A stretch of 64,000 nucleotides of DNA, taken from positions 434,001 through 498,000 of the forward strand of contig OZ243889.1 of NCBI GenBank assembly GCA_965213525.1, written 5' to 3'. The DNA comes from G965213525 sp965213525 (GTDB lineage: Bacteria; Actinomycetota; Acidimicrobiia; Acidimicrobiales; Poriferisodalaceae). The notes below the pieces were generated by a model that saw nothing but the letters and a program-made list of their open reading frames with translations, had not been told where the DNA came from and ran no database searches. A program made the position numbers and the translations under genes. Shown piece by piece: positions 44,077 to 53,715 of this stretch. Numbering within the stretch: position 1 is the first letter of the stretch; every line of letters starts with the position of its first letter.

Positions 44077-44814
44077 TCAGGCGGAGGGTCCGCCCTCGGG
44101 CGTCGCCCTCTCACCGAGCACGTCAGCCAGCACACGATCGAGATCGTCGAGCGCCTCGGCGGGCGGCTCTGTCGGAGGGCGGTTGCGTTGGACGCGACGG
44201 GCACCCCCGGGGCCGGGTTGGCGGCTGGGAGCCGCAGGGACCTGGTCGAGTGGGCGCCCGTCGCCCTCGACGGCCAGCGGTGGTCGCAGACCGGTGGTGG
44301 TGGCGGAGCTCTCGGGTCCGCCGATGGCGTCGTTGCCGTGGGGCGCAGCGCCGGCCAGGATGGGCGCAGGGGTCGCAGCGGGGCGGCGCCGGGCGAGCGA
44401 ACGGAGCCACCGACCCAACCGCTCGCGGAGGCGGGGCATCGGCGGGCCGGTGTGGATGCACAGACGCCCGAGGACGGTGACGTCGTCGATCTCGATGGTC
44501 GGCAGCGGCCCCGGTGAGTCGTGGGGCGGCACCTTGCAGGTGGCCGAGCCCAACAGGGCCACGCCCGAGGGCTGCACGATCGTGCCTTCGGGGACGATCA
44601 CCTCGACGGTCGCCAGCAGCGACGTGATCGACATCCACAGCTCGCCGGCCACTTCGGTGCGGGCGTCGCGCAGATCGATGGTGCAGCGACCGAGGAGGGC
44701 CAAGACGGTGGTGCTCTCGGCGACCTGCCAGCGATCGGTGCGCGATGCACCCCCCAGCAGCGAGACGATCCGGGCCTCGTCTTCGACCATGGCGGCCCTG
44801 TCGGCCGAGTCCAC
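44077..44814 (-). CDS. LiaF/YvqF C-terminal-domain-like protein
   Basis: 245 aa. The first ~110 residues match the actinobacterial LiaF-like C-terminal domain: RIVSLLGGASRTDRWQVAES, LALLGRCTIDLRDARTE, then VEVIVPEGTIVQPSGVALLG, with repeated beta-strand LLG motifs. The remainder is a Pro/Ala/Arg-rich low-complexity tail with no known domain. The membrane-spanning part of LiaF is absent, so it is probably cytoplasmic. Related proteins sense envelope stress; nothing here identifies a partner kinase. Confidence 0.7.
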   Translation of the reverse strand: MDSADRAAMVEDEARIVSLLGGASRTDRWQVAESTTVLALLGRCTIDLRDARTEVAGELWMSITSLLATVEVIVPEGTIVQPSGVALLGSATCKVPPHDSPGPLPTIEIDDVTVLGRLCIHTGPPMPRLRERLGRWLRSLARRRPAATPAPILAGAAPHGNDAIGGPESSATTTGLRPPLAVEGDGRPLDQVPAAPSRQPGPGGARRVQRNRPPTEPPAEALDDLDRVLADVLGERATPEGGPSA

Positions 44815-44885
44815 GAGGGGTTGAGCGAGCGGCCGGGACCCGGTCGTGTCGGTTCGGCGACCGGCGCCGGGCGCGGCGACGTTCG

Positions 44886-45299
44886 CTAGGGCGCGGTCGG
44901 GGGGCGGGGCTCACCAGGCCTCGGCGCCGCGACGTCATCGGTCCGGGCTACGTCGGCGGGGGAGGGTAGGTCCGAGCGGACGAACGTCGGTGCGCCGTCG
45001 CCCCGCTCGGCCCAGGCCCGCAACACGTCCCAGGCGTAGATGCCGGTGCCGTGGCCATCGTTCCACTCGATCCCGAGGCCCCAGGCTCCGACGAGGCGGG
45101 CGTCGGCCACCTCGACCGGAGGCCCTGACGCCGCCACAGGGCGCCCGGCGTCGCGACGAGCGCGGCACTGCGCGCAGGGGCAGGCGAGACGCAGCGGCTC
45201 GACGTCGAAGTGGGCGGCGTAGCCGTCGGCGAAGACGATGTGGACGTGGCGGTCTCGATCGATCTCGATCTCGTCCACCTCGACGCGCCGGTCACCCAC
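44886..45299 (-). CDS. DUF971 family protein
   Basis: 137 aa, GTG start. It matches the DUF971/GBBH-like N-terminal fold: VDEIEIDRDRHVHIVFADGY, the Cys motif LACPCAQCRAR and WGLGIEWNDGHGTGIYAWDV (family WxDGHxxGIYxxxxL). Members occur alone or fused to gamma-butyrobetaine hydroxylases and near Fe-S assembly genes; the Cys cluster may bind metal. It is divergent from the quinone reductase gene (90-bp gap). Confidence 0.85.
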   Translation of the reverse strand: MGDRRVEVDEIEIDRDRHVHIVFADGYAAHFDVEPLRLACPCAQCRARRDAGRPVAASGPPVEVADARLVGAWGLGIEWNDGHGTGIYAWDVLRAWAERGDGAPTFVRSDLPSPADVARTDDVAAPRPGEPRPPTAP

Positions 45300-45389
45300 C
45301 CCGCCGAATGTACGGAGCTGTGAGGCTGGCGGGGCGCGCCCCGCATCGGCTCGCGATCACCGGGTCGATGACGGCTACGGTCGCTCGCC

Positions 45390-46373
45390 ATGCGAGCGGT
45401 CGTCCTCGACGGACACGGTGGCCCCGAGGTGCTCACGGTCGCCGAGGTCGACGACCCGGCCCCAGGCCCCGACGACGTGCTGGTCGACGTGGCCGCCAGC
45501 GCCCTCAACCGTGCCGATCTCCTGCAGCGCATGGGTCGGTACCCCGGACCTCCAGCCGAGGTCGAGATCCTCGGCCTCGAGTTCGCCGGGACGGTGGCGG
45601 GCGTCGGCGAGCGGGTCCGGTCGTGGTCACCGGGCGACGAGGTCATGGGCATCGTCGCCGGTGCCGGCCAGGCCGAGCGCGTCATCACCCACGAGCGGGC
45701 GTTGCTGCGCGTCCCCGTCGGCCTTGGCCCCGCCGAGGCAGCGGCCATCCCCGAGGTGTTCATGACCGCCTTCGACGCGCTCGTCGTCCAGGGAGCGATG
45801 ACCTCAGGACGGTGGGCGCTCGTCCATGCCGGGGCCAGCGGCGTCGGGACGGCGGCGATCCAGCTGATGAAGGCGATCGGGGCCCGGGTGATCGTCACCG
45901 CCTCGGCCCCCAAGCTCGACGCCTGCCGCCGCCTCGGCGCCGACGTCGCCCACGACTACCGGGCCGGGCCCTTCGCCGATGTCGTCGCCGAGGCCACCGG
46001 AGGCGAAGGGGTGGACTGCGTGCTCGACGTCATCGGCGGGGAGTACCTGGCGGCCAACCTCGACTCGCTGCGGGTGGGCGGGCGGGTCATCCAGGTGGGG
46101 GTCATGGGCCAGGCCCACGCCGAGTTGCCCTTGGCCAAGATGCTGCCCAAGCGGGCGACGATCATCGGCACCGTGCTGCGCTCACGACCGCCCGAGGAGA
46201 AGCTGGCGCTGACCCAGCGCTTCGCCGCTGAGGTGCTGCCCCGCTTCGACGACGGCGCCCTCGCCCCGGTCATCGATCGGCGCTTCGACATCGACGACGT
46301 CGCCGATGCTCATCGTTACATGGAGTCCAACGCCAACATCGGCAAGATCTGCCTCGACATCGCTGTGGGGTGA
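45390..46373 (+). CDS. Zinc-independent NADPH:quinone oxidoreductase
   Basis: 327 aa, ATG start. It is an MDR superfamily member without zinc ligands: RAVVLDGHGGPEVLTVAEVD, ALNRADLLQRMGRYPGPP, ILGLEFAGTVAGVG, and the nucleotide-binding ALVHAGASGVGTAAIQLMKA (GxGxxA). PIG3/QOR-type proteins reduce quinones with NADPH; the LNRADLLQRMGRYPGPP segment is typical of the PIG3 group. ORF length is normal. Confidence 0.9.
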   Translation: MRAVVLDGHGGPEVLTVAEVDDPAPGPDDVLVDVAASALNRADLLQRMGRYPGPPAEVEILGLEFAGTVAGVGERVRSWSPGDEVMGIVAGAGQAERVITHERALLRVPVGLGPAEAAAIPEVFMTAFDALVVQGAMTSGRWALVHAGASGVGTAAIQLMKAIGARVIVTASAPKLDACRRLGADVAHDYRAGPFADVVAEATGGEGVDCVLDVIGGEYLAANLDSLRVGGRVIQVGVMGQAHAELPLAKMLPKRATIIGTVLRSRPPEEKLALTQRFAAEVLPRFDDGALAPVIDRRFDIDDVADAHRYMESNANIGKICLDIAVG

Positions 46374-46464
46374 GCACCACCCTCGTCGGTGGACGGCGGC
46401 TGGGAGGCTGGCGGGAGCGGCGCACTGGCGGCCGAGCGGCCGGGCGGAGGACCCGGCGGGTGGC

Positions 46465-47733
<1,269 letters not shown>

Positions 47734-47879
47734 GGTGGGTTCCTCTCAGGTGGGCTCGACCGGGGGCCGCTTCGGACCCTACCCCCTTCCCCGTCAGCGC
47801 CGATCGGTGCTCCACCTGCCTTCGTCACCGGAGCGATCGGGGAGCTGTGCCGGCCAGGCGCAGCCGTCGCGGCGTCGGG

Positions 47880-49235
47880 CTACAGCGGACCGTTGTCGTG
47901 GACCCGCCAGGGCAGGCGCTCGCGCTTGGCAGCGAGCAGATCGAGGGCCTCGGCGACCCGAGCCCTGGTCTCAGCGGGGTCGATGACGTCGTCGACCAGG
48001 CCCCTCTCTGCGGCGACGAACGGGTTCAAGAGGCGCTCGTCGTAGTCGGCGACGAAGGCGGCCTGGTCAGCGGCATCAGCCCCCCGGGCGAGGATCTGGG
48101 CCGCCTGGCTGGCGCCCATCACCGCCACCTCGGCCGAGGGCCAGGCCAGGCACACGTCGTTGCCCATCGCCTTGGAATCCATGACGATGTAGGCGCCCCC
48201 GTAGGACTTGCGCACCACGACGCACACCCGGGGCACCGTCGCCCGGGCATAGGCGAAGGCGAGCTGGGCACCGTGGCGGATCATCCCCCGCCACTCGAGG
48301 TCCTTGCCCGGGTAGAACCCGGGCGTGTCGACGAGGGTGACGAGCGGCAGGTTGAAGGCATCGCAGAACGACACGAACCGGGCGCCCTTCTGGCTGGCGG
48401 GGATGTCGAGGGTGCCGGCCATCGCGGCTGGCTGGTTGGCCACGACGCCGACCCGCCGCCGCCCGACCGAGGCGAGTGCGGTCACCAGGTTCGGCGCCCA
48501 CCCGGCCCTCAGCTCGAGCAGCCGGTTGTCGTCGACGATGGCGGCGGCCACGTCGCGGATGTCGTAGCTGCCGGTGGCCGTGGTCGGCAGCAGCTCGGTC
48601 AGCTCGGGGGTGCTGCGCCCGGGCGGGTCCTCAGACGACGACGGGGCCGGCGCCTCGTCGGCGTGGTCGGGCAGGTGCTCGAGCAGCTCGACGATGGCCT
48701 CGGTGGCGGCGGCCAGGTCGTCCACGACGATCGCGGCGACCCCCGTCGAGCGCTCGTGGGCCGAGACGCCGCCGAGCGCCGCAGCGTCGATGCGCACCCC
48801 GGTCATCGTCTCGACCATGACCGGGCCGCTCACGAAGGCGTAGGCGTCCTCGGTGCACACGACGTGGTCGGCGAGACCGACGATCAACGCCGAGCCCGAC
48901 ACCGCTGGCCCCACCAGCGCGACGAGGAACGGCACGACGCCGCTCAGGGCGACGAGCTCGCGGGCGACGCGTCCCCACCCGATGACCGCCGGCAGCCCCG
49001 CTTCGACGTCGGCGCCCGAAGACGCCACGAACCACACGAGCGGCAGCCGGTTGGTCCGGGCGTGGCGGGCGGCGTCGAGCAGGACCTCGCCGTCGTCGGG
49101 GGTGAGGGCGCCCCGCTTGACCGCCGGGTCCATGCGCACCACGACGGCGGACCGATCGCCCAACCGCTCGATCGCCGCGGTCACGGTGCCGGGGGAGTGG
49201 GCGCGCACCTCGAGGCGCGAGACGACCTGGCCCAT
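47880..49235 (-). CDS. Acyl-CoA carboxylase carboxyltransferase (beta) subunit-like
   Basis: 451 aa from the ATG at 49235; an upstream extension would overlap lysR. It has the crotonase-like double fold of PccB/AccD. N-half: VALVGPAVSGSALIVGLADHVV and the acyl-CoA site region FVSGPVMVETMTG. C-half: SYDIRDVAAAIVDDNRLLEL, LVTLVDTPGFYPGKDLEW, MIRHGAQLAFAYARATVPRV, RKSYGGAYIVMDSKAMGND, AWPSAEVAVMGA. It is ~70 residues shorter at the N-terminus than typical PccB. The acyl chain specificity is not predictable, and no biotin carboxylase gene is nearby. Confidence 0.88.
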   Translation of the reverse strand: MGQVVSRLEVRAHSPGTVTAAIERLGDRSAVVVRMDPAVKRGALTPDDGEVLLDAARHARTNRLPLVWFVASSGADVEAGLPAVIGWGRVARELVALSGVVPFLVALVGPAVSGSALIVGLADHVVCTEDAYAFVSGPVMVETMTGVRIDAAALGGVSAHERSTGVAAIVVDDLAAATEAIVELLEHLPDHADEAPAPSSSEDPPGRSTPELTELLPTTATGSYDIRDVAAAIVDDNRLLELRAGWAPNLVTALASVGRRRVGVVANQPAAMAGTLDIPASQKGARFVSFCDAFNLPLVTLVDTPGFYPGKDLEWRGMIRHGAQLAFAYARATVPRVCVVVRKSYGGAYIVMDSKAMGNDVCLAWPSAEVAVMGASQAAQILARGADAADQAAFVADYDERLLNPFVAAERGLVDDVIDPAETRARVAEALDLLAAKRERLPWRVHDNGPL

Positions 49236-49248
49236 GAGCGGGCCGACG

Positions 49249-50238
49249 TTACCCGGGTGAGGTCGGCCCGGCGGCGTGCTGCGCATCGTCTGGGGGATCG
49301 GCGTCGGCGGGTGCGTCGCCGCTGATGGGGTGGATGCCGGGGGGAGCGCTCCCCTCGCCGGCGATGAGGCGACGCATCACGTCGAGCACCGCCCGGGTGG
49401 GCGCCGACGGCGCTGAACGGGTGCGTCGGGCCGCCCCGACCCGCCGGCTGGGCCCGTCAGCCACCCGAGCAACATCCCAGTCACCCGTGAGGTGGCGGGG
49501 GGCCGCCGAGGCGGGCACGATCGCCGGGCCGAAGCCCTCGAAGGCGAGCGAGGCGGTGAGGCGCACCCCGTCGATGACCGCAAGGGGCCTTAGCGTGACC
49601 CCCAGGTGCCGGGCGGTCTGGTCGAGCACGTCGCGCACGGCGTGACCGACGGGGCCCATCACGAGGGGTTCCTCGGCCAGCTCGGCCAACCCCAGTTGCT
49701 CGCGACCGTTCCAACGGTGACCCCCGGGGATGATGACCACCAGCTCCTCGTCGAAGAGTGGGTCGACCTCGAGCTCGGGGTCAGGTGCCGGCAGGCTGAT
49801 CACCGCCAGATCGATGCGACCTCCGAGCAGCTGGGGCACGAGTCCGGCGGTGGTGGCCTCGACGACGGTGAGGTCGATGCGGGGGTGCTCGGCGGTGACG
49901 GCACCGATCAGCTCGGCTGCCAGCCAGCGCCCGGTGGTGCCGATGAGGCCGAGAGCGGTCGCCCCGGACACCTCGGCGCGCAGCGAGGCCACGTCGCCGG
50001 ACAGTGCGGTCAGCTCGCTGCGGATGCGCCGGGCGCGGTGGGCCACGAGCTCCCCGGCGGGGGTGAGGCGGCCGACTCGGCGGTCGTAGAGCTCAGCACC
50101 CAGCGAGCGCTCCAACTTGGCCACGTGGGTCGAGATGTTGGACTGCACGGTGTGCAGCGCCCTGGCCGCCGCCGAGAAGCTGCGGTGGTCAGCAACGGCC
50201 AGCAGTGCGTCGAGCTGGCGGATCTCCACGTTGCCCAT
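49249..50238 (-). CDS. LysR-family transcriptional regulator
   Basis: 329 aa. N-terminal winged HTH: VEIRQLDALLAVADHRSFSA, AARALHTVQSNISTHVAKLE. Then a periplasmic-binding-protein-like effector domain (~95-290) and a Pro/Asp/Ala tail. It lies 13 bp upstream of the carboxylase subunit gene, probably in one transcript, and divergent from the mycofactocin genes across a 340-bp spacer. It is thus a candidate regulator of both. Mycofactocin clusters usually carry a TetR-type MftR, which is not seen here. Confidence 0.9.
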   Translation of the reverse strand: MGNVEIRQLDALLAVADHRSFSAAARALHTVQSNISTHVAKLERSLGAELYDRRVGRLTPAGELVAHRARRIRSELTALSGDVASLRAEVSGATALGLIGTTGRWLAAELIGAVTAEHPRIDLTVVEATTAGLVPQLLGGRIDLAVISLPAPDPELEVDPLFDEELVVIIPGGHRWNGREQLGLAELAEEPLVMGPVGHAVRDVLDQTARHLGVTLRPLAVIDGVRLTASLAFEGFGPAIVPASAAPRHLTGDWDVARVADGPSRRVGAARRTRSAPSAPTRAVLDVMRRLIAGEGSAPPGIHPISGDAPADADPPDDAQHAAGPTSPG

Positions 50239-50297
50239 CTTCGTCTCAGATGGGATCTATCGGCAATTGCTGCTTCCGAGATGACTCGGAGGTCACT

Positions 50298-50474
50298 ATG
50301 TTGAGAGCCACAACGGACGGCCGGTTCCCCCAACCGGTTCCGTCCCACAACCCCGGCCCCTCGGAAGCCCCCCTTCCGAGTCGCCGGGCACAGCCCGCCG
50401 GCACAGGACCCCCCTCCCGGTCGGTGGGCTTCCGGGTGCGGGTCCCCCGCCCGAACCCGGGTCGAACACGGTAG
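50298..50474 (+). other. Small ORF with strong ribosome-binding site inside the structured region
   Basis: GGAGG (50288-50292) stands five bases before an ATG that opens 58 codons, ending in the TAG at 50472-50474 at the foot of the terminator-like hairpin. The peptide is Arg/Pro-rich (starts LRATTDGRFPQPVPS) and looks like a by-product of GC-rich RNA structure. A leader peptide remains possible but is not well supported. Confidence 0.2.
50305..50400 (+). ncRNA. Probable 6C RNA (hairpins with C-rich loops)
   Basis: Two strong hairpins present runs of cytosines in their loops. CCGGTT-CCCCC-AACCGG lies at 50321-50337. CTCGGAAG-CCCCC-CTTCCGAG lies at 50360-50380 (six consecutive C). This is the defining architecture of the actinobacterial 6C small RNA (Rfam 6C; M. 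tuberculosis B11). Further C-loop structures continue downstream (around 50385-50460), and a perfect 15-bp hairpin at 50471-50506 may be the 3' end. It is located between lysR and mftA on the mft strand. No family search was possible here, and the exact ends are unknown. Confidence 0.7.
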
Positions 50475-50506
50475 CGGCCCCGGGCCCCCCCGCCCGGGGC
50501 CGCTAC
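50471..50506 (+). terminator. Perfect 15-bp hairpin upstream of mftA
   Basis: GTAGCGGCCCCGGGC (50471-50485) pairs without mismatch with GCCCGGGGCCGCTAC (50492-50506) around a CCCCCC loop. It lies 73 bp before the mftA start, with no U-tract. It may terminate the 6C RNA, or act as an attenuator for mft transcription that reads through. Confidence 0.6.
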
Positions 50507-50578
50507 GTGCTCAGCTCGGGGTCCTCCCCCGGGTACGATCGGGCGGCGGCCACCCGGCCCCAGATGAAGGGGAGCCCG

Positions 50579-50773
50579 ATGAGCGACACCACGGTCAACG
50601 ACCGCACCCGCCAGGACGCCGACGACCCCATGTACACCGAGCGCACGAGTGCGGTCCTCACCGAACCGGTCGACGCCGAACTGGTCGACGCCGAACCGGT
50701 CGACGCCGAACTGGTCGACGACGAGCTGCTGGTCGAGGAGATCTCGATCGACGGCATGTGCGGCGTGTACTGA
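50579..50773 (+). CDS. mftA: Mycofactocin precursor peptide
   Basis: 64 aa from the ATG at 50579, with GGGGAG upstream. The C-terminus VEEISIDGMCGVY carries the invariant mycofactocin core; the terminal Val-Tyr is decarboxylated and cross-linked by MftC and becomes the redox cofactor. The leader is longer than the usual ~30-40 residues because a 15-bp unit encoding (P/L)VDAE is repeated four times, which makes it strongly acidic. It is the first gene of mftABC, two bases before mftB. Confidence 0.97.
   Translation: MSDTTVNDRTRQDADDPMYTERTSAVLTEPVDAELVDAEPVDAELVDDELLVEEISIDGMCGVY
50666..50725. repeat. Four 15-bp in-frame repeats within mftA
   Basis: Units at 50666, 50681, 50696 and 50711 read C(C/T)GGTCGACGCCGAA, the last ending GACGAG. 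Alternation of CCG (Pro) and CTG (Leu) suggests duplication of a 30-bp pair. The array codes for the leader part of the precursor, not the core. Confidence 0.95.
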
Positions 50774-50775
50774 CC

Positions 50776-51159
50776 ATGGCCACGCCCCGCGGTGCGGTCG
50801 CAGCCACCCCGGCGGCCACCCCCTCTGACGTCGTCACACGGTCCGGTGCCCCGTCACCTGGGCGGCTGGCCACGACTGGCGTGACCGGGACCGACCCGCT
50901 CGCTGGGCGACGGTTCCGGCTGCATCCCCAGGTCGCGCTGCGGCCCGAGCCGTTCGGCGCCATGGCGTACCACTACGGCACCCGGCGCCTGAGCTTCTTG
51001 CGCCACCCCGATCTGGTGGCCGTCGTCGCTGACCTCGAGCGCCACGACGGCGTCACCGACGCCCTCGCCGCCCACGACATCGACGCTGCCCGCCGCCCGG
51101 CGTTCCATCGGGCCATCGCCACCCTCGTGGCGTCAGAGATGCTGGAGGAGCTGGGGTGA
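50776..51159 (+). CDS. mftB: Mycofactocin biosynthesis chaperone (RiPP recognition element)
   Basis: 127 aa from the ATG at 50776. The C-terminal ~85 residues form the RRE-type winged helix (FRLHPQVALRPEPFGAMAYH, YGTRRLSFLRHPDLVAVVAD), matching MftB, which binds the MftA leader and presents it to MftC. A ~45-residue Ala/Thr/Pro-rich N-terminal extension is unusual. It overlaps mftC by 4 nt. Confidence 0.93.
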   Translation: MATPRGAVAATPAATPSDVVTRSGAPSPGRLATTGVTGTDPLAGRRFRLHPQVALRPEPFGAMAYHYGTRRLSFLRHPDLVAVVADLERHDGVTDALAAHDIDAARRPAFHRAIATLVASEMLEELG

Positions 51160-52277
51160 GCGGGCTCGTCGACGATCTCAAGCGTGGGCTGAACGCCCCG
51201 ATCTGTCTGACCTGGGAGTGGACCTACGGGTGCAACCTCGCCTGCGTGCACTGCCTCAGCTCCTCGGGTCGGCGCGACCCCCGCGAGCTCGGCACCGACC
51301 AGATGGCGGGCCTCATCGACGAGCTCGCCGAGATGGGCGTCTTCTACGTCAACGTCGGGGGTGGTGAGCCCACCATCCGCCCCGACTTCTTCGAGCTCGT
51401 CGAGCACGCCGTCGATCGGGGCGTCGGCATCAAGTTCTCGACCAACGGCTCACGGATCACGCCCAGCACCGCCGAACGACTGGCCGGCACCGACTACGTC
51501 GACGTGCAGATCAGCATCGACGGGGCCGACGCCGTCACCAACGACGCCGTGCGCGGCGCCGGCAGCTACGACGCGGCCCTGAGGGCGATGGAGAACCTGG
51601 CGGCTGCGGGCTTGACCGGGTTCAAGATCAGCGCCGTGGTGACCCGCCACAACGTCGACCAGCTCGACGCCTACGAGGCGCTGGCCGCCTCGTTCGACGC
51701 CCAGTTGCGCCTGATGCGCCTGCGGCCCTCGGGGCGGGGCGCCGACACGTGGCACGAGCTGCATCCCACCCACGCCCAACAGGTCGGCTTGTACCGATGG
51801 CTCGTCGAACGTCCCCACGTGCTCACCGGTGACTCGTTCTTCCACCTGTCGGCGCTCGGCGAGCCGCTGCCGGGGCTCAACCTGTGCGGCGCCGGGCGGG
51901 TCGTGTGCCTGATCGACCCGGTGGGCGATGTCTATGCCTGCCCGTTCGTGCTCCATGACGAGTTCCTCGCCGGGTCGGTGCTCGACGAGGGCGGCTTCGC
52001 CCGGGTGTGGCGAGAGTCCGAGCTGCTCATCGGGCTGCGCGAGCCCCAGAGCGCCGGGGCGTGTGCCTCGTGCGGATCCTTCGACGCCTGTCAGGGGGGG
52101 TGCATGGCCGCCAAGTTCTTCACCGGTCTGCCCCTCGACGGTCCTGACCCCGAGTGCGTGGAGGGCCACGGCCCGGCCGCCCTGGCCGCCGCTCGTGACA
52201 GCGCCCGTCCAGCGCCCGGGCCCGACCACTCCAACGTGGCGCTGTTGGCCCGAGCCGGCGGTCCCCGTCTGGCCTGA
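51156..52277 (+). CDS. mftC: Mycofactocin radical SAM maturase
   Basis: 373 aa, GTG start overlapping mftB. The radical SAM cluster is CNLACVHC (Cys26, 30, 33), followed by the GGEPTIRPDF motif. The C-terminal SPASM region has LCGAGRVVCLIDPVGDVYAC, then CASCGSFDACQGGC and a last Cys in DGPDPEC, for two auxiliary Fe-S clusters. MftC oxidatively decarboxylates the C-terminal Tyr of MftA and forms the Val-Tyr carbon-carbon bond. After its stop there is a 150-bp convergent gap to mftD with no other gene. Confidence 0.97.
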   Translation: MSGLVDDLKRGLNAPICLTWEWTYGCNLACVHCLSSSGRRDPRELGTDQMAGLIDELAEMGVFYVNVGGGEPTIRPDFFELVEHAVDRGVGIKFSTNGSRITPSTAERLAGTDYVDVQISIDGADAVTNDAVRGAGSYDAALRAMENLAAAGLTGFKISAVVTRHNVDQLDAYEALAASFDAQLRLMRLRPSGRGADTWHELHPTHAQQVGLYRWLVERPHVLTGDSFFHLSALGEPLPGLNLCGAGRVVCLIDPVGDVYACPFVLHDEFLAGSVLDEGGFARVWRESELLIGLREPQSAGACASCGSFDACQGGCMAAKFFTGLPLDGPDPECVEGHGPAALAAARDSARPAPGPDHSNVALLARAGGPRLA

Positions 52278-52427
52278 GTCGGTCGTTCGCGCCCGGTCGC
52301 GTCTGGCCTGCGTCGGCCGTTTCCGTGCCCGGTGCCGTCCCCCGTGCCCCGTCAACGGATCCGGTGGACCCCGGGTGCCGAGCCCCAGGCGGCGTCGGCG
52401 GTGGACGCCTCGACGCCGAGCCGTGCC

Positions 52428-53588
52428 TCAGGCGGGCAGGAAGCCCTCGGGGACGACGACGTCGTCGGGGGTGAGGTCGTCGATCGACGCTCGTCCGAGT
52501 CCCAGCATCGTGGCGTCGATGCCGTCTCTCAGGATGTCGAGCACGTTCTCGACCCCGGCCTGGCCGTTGGCGGCCAGGCCCCACAGGTAGGCCCGCCCGA
52601 TGAGCACGGCCCGGGCGCCGAGGGCCAGGGCCTTCACGACGTCGCTGCCCCGGCGGATGCCCCCGTCGAGCATCACCTCGACGTCGTCACCGACGGCGGC
52701 TGCGATCTCGGGCAGCACCCGGATCGGTGCCAGCGCGCCGTCGACGTTGTTGCCCCCGTGGTTGGACACCGAGATGGCCGTGGCGCCGGCCTCGACCGCC
52801 CGCCGAGCCTCGTCGGCCCGGTGGACGCCCTTGACCATGAACGGCCCGTCCCACTGCGAGCGCAGCCAGCCGATGTCGCCCCAGGTCGGCTGGGGGGTGC
52901 CCATCCAGGTGCCGTAGGCCTCGAAGAAGCCCGGCACGGGGTCGTCGCCGACGACGAAGTTCGGCACCCCCAGGGCGGGCAGGCGCCCGGCGCGCAGCCA
53001 ATCGATGAGCCATCGGGGCCGGACGATCACCTCGGGGGCGTGGGAGGCCATCGTCTTGAGGTCGAGCTGCTCGGGGATGGCGGGACTGCCCCAGTCGCGG
53101 CCGTGGGAGAACGACCAGTCGAGGGTGAGGATCAGCCCGACGGCGCCGGCCTGGCGAGCCCGGTCGAGGCGGCCGAGCATCGACTCCTTGTCGCCCGCCC
53201 AGTAGATCTGGAAGAAGGTCTGGGGGTTGGCGGCGATGACCTCGTCGATGGGCATGCTGGCGAACGAGCTGAGTCCCATCAGCACGCCCCGCGACGCTGC
53301 GGCCCGGGCCACCGCCACCTCACCGTCGGGGTGCACGGCCTGGACCCCGGTCGGCGAGATCACCACCGGCAACGACGTCGCCTGGCCCATGACGGTCGTG
53401 CCCATCGACCGGGTGGCGGGCCGGTCGGCGGTGAACGTGCGGAAGCCCAGGGCGTCGAACGCCTCGGTGTTGTCGTGCATCGACACGCCGGCCTCGGCCC
53501 CGGCGACCAGAGCCCCGTAGACCGAGGCCGGGAGGCGACGCTTGGCGCGCTGGCGGGCGACGGCGACGGTCTCGAACCACGGGTTCAC
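52428..53588 (-). CDS. mftD: Pre-mycofactocin synthase (FMN-dependent, lactate-dehydrogenase family)
   Basis: 386 aa from the GTG at 53588. An FMN-dependent alpha-hydroxy acid dehydrogenase fold: MGTTVMGQATSLPVVISPTG, LMGLSSFASMPIDEV, FMVKGVHRADEARRAVEAGA, ISVSNHGGNNVDGALAP (active-site His), EVMLDGGIRRGSDVVKALAL. MftD deaminates the AHDP intermediate released by MftE to give the redox-active dione. It is unusual in being inverted: convergent with mftC and divergent from mftE, so it needs its own promoter in 53589-53715. Confidence 0.94.
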   Translation of the reverse strand: MNPWFETVAVARQRAKRRLPASVYGALVAGAEAGVSMHDNTEAFDALGFRTFTADRPATRSMGTTVMGQATSLPVVISPTGVQAVHPDGEVAVARAAASRGVLMGLSSFASMPIDEVIAANPQTFFQIYWAGDKESMLGRLDRARQAGAVGLILTLDWSFSHGRDWGSPAIPEQLDLKTMASHAPEVIVRPRWLIDWLRAGRLPALGVPNFVVGDDPVPGFFEAYGTWMGTPQPTWGDIGWLRSQWDGPFMVKGVHRADEARRAVEAGATAISVSNHGGNNVDGALAPIRVLPEIAAAVGDDVEVMLDGGIRRGSDVVKALALGARAVLIGRAYLWGLAANGQAGVENVLDILRDGIDATMLGLGRASIDDLTPDDVVVPEGFLPA

Positions 53589-53715
53589 CGGTCCATCCTC
53601 CCCGATGGTCCCGGGGTGACGCCACACCCGGGATCGCACCGCGACGCCCGGGCGGGGCCAGCAGCGCCGTGCGGACCGCGCCAGCACCGGTGGTCATGGC
53701 CGTAGAGTCGCCCGG

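Noticed and set aside
47880..49235. Methylmalonyl-CoA decarboxylase or glutaconyl-CoA decarboxylase alpha subunit
   Set aside because: These share the fold, but no partner membrane subunits or biotin carrier are adjacent. The acyl-CoA carboxylase beta-type call is the more general one.
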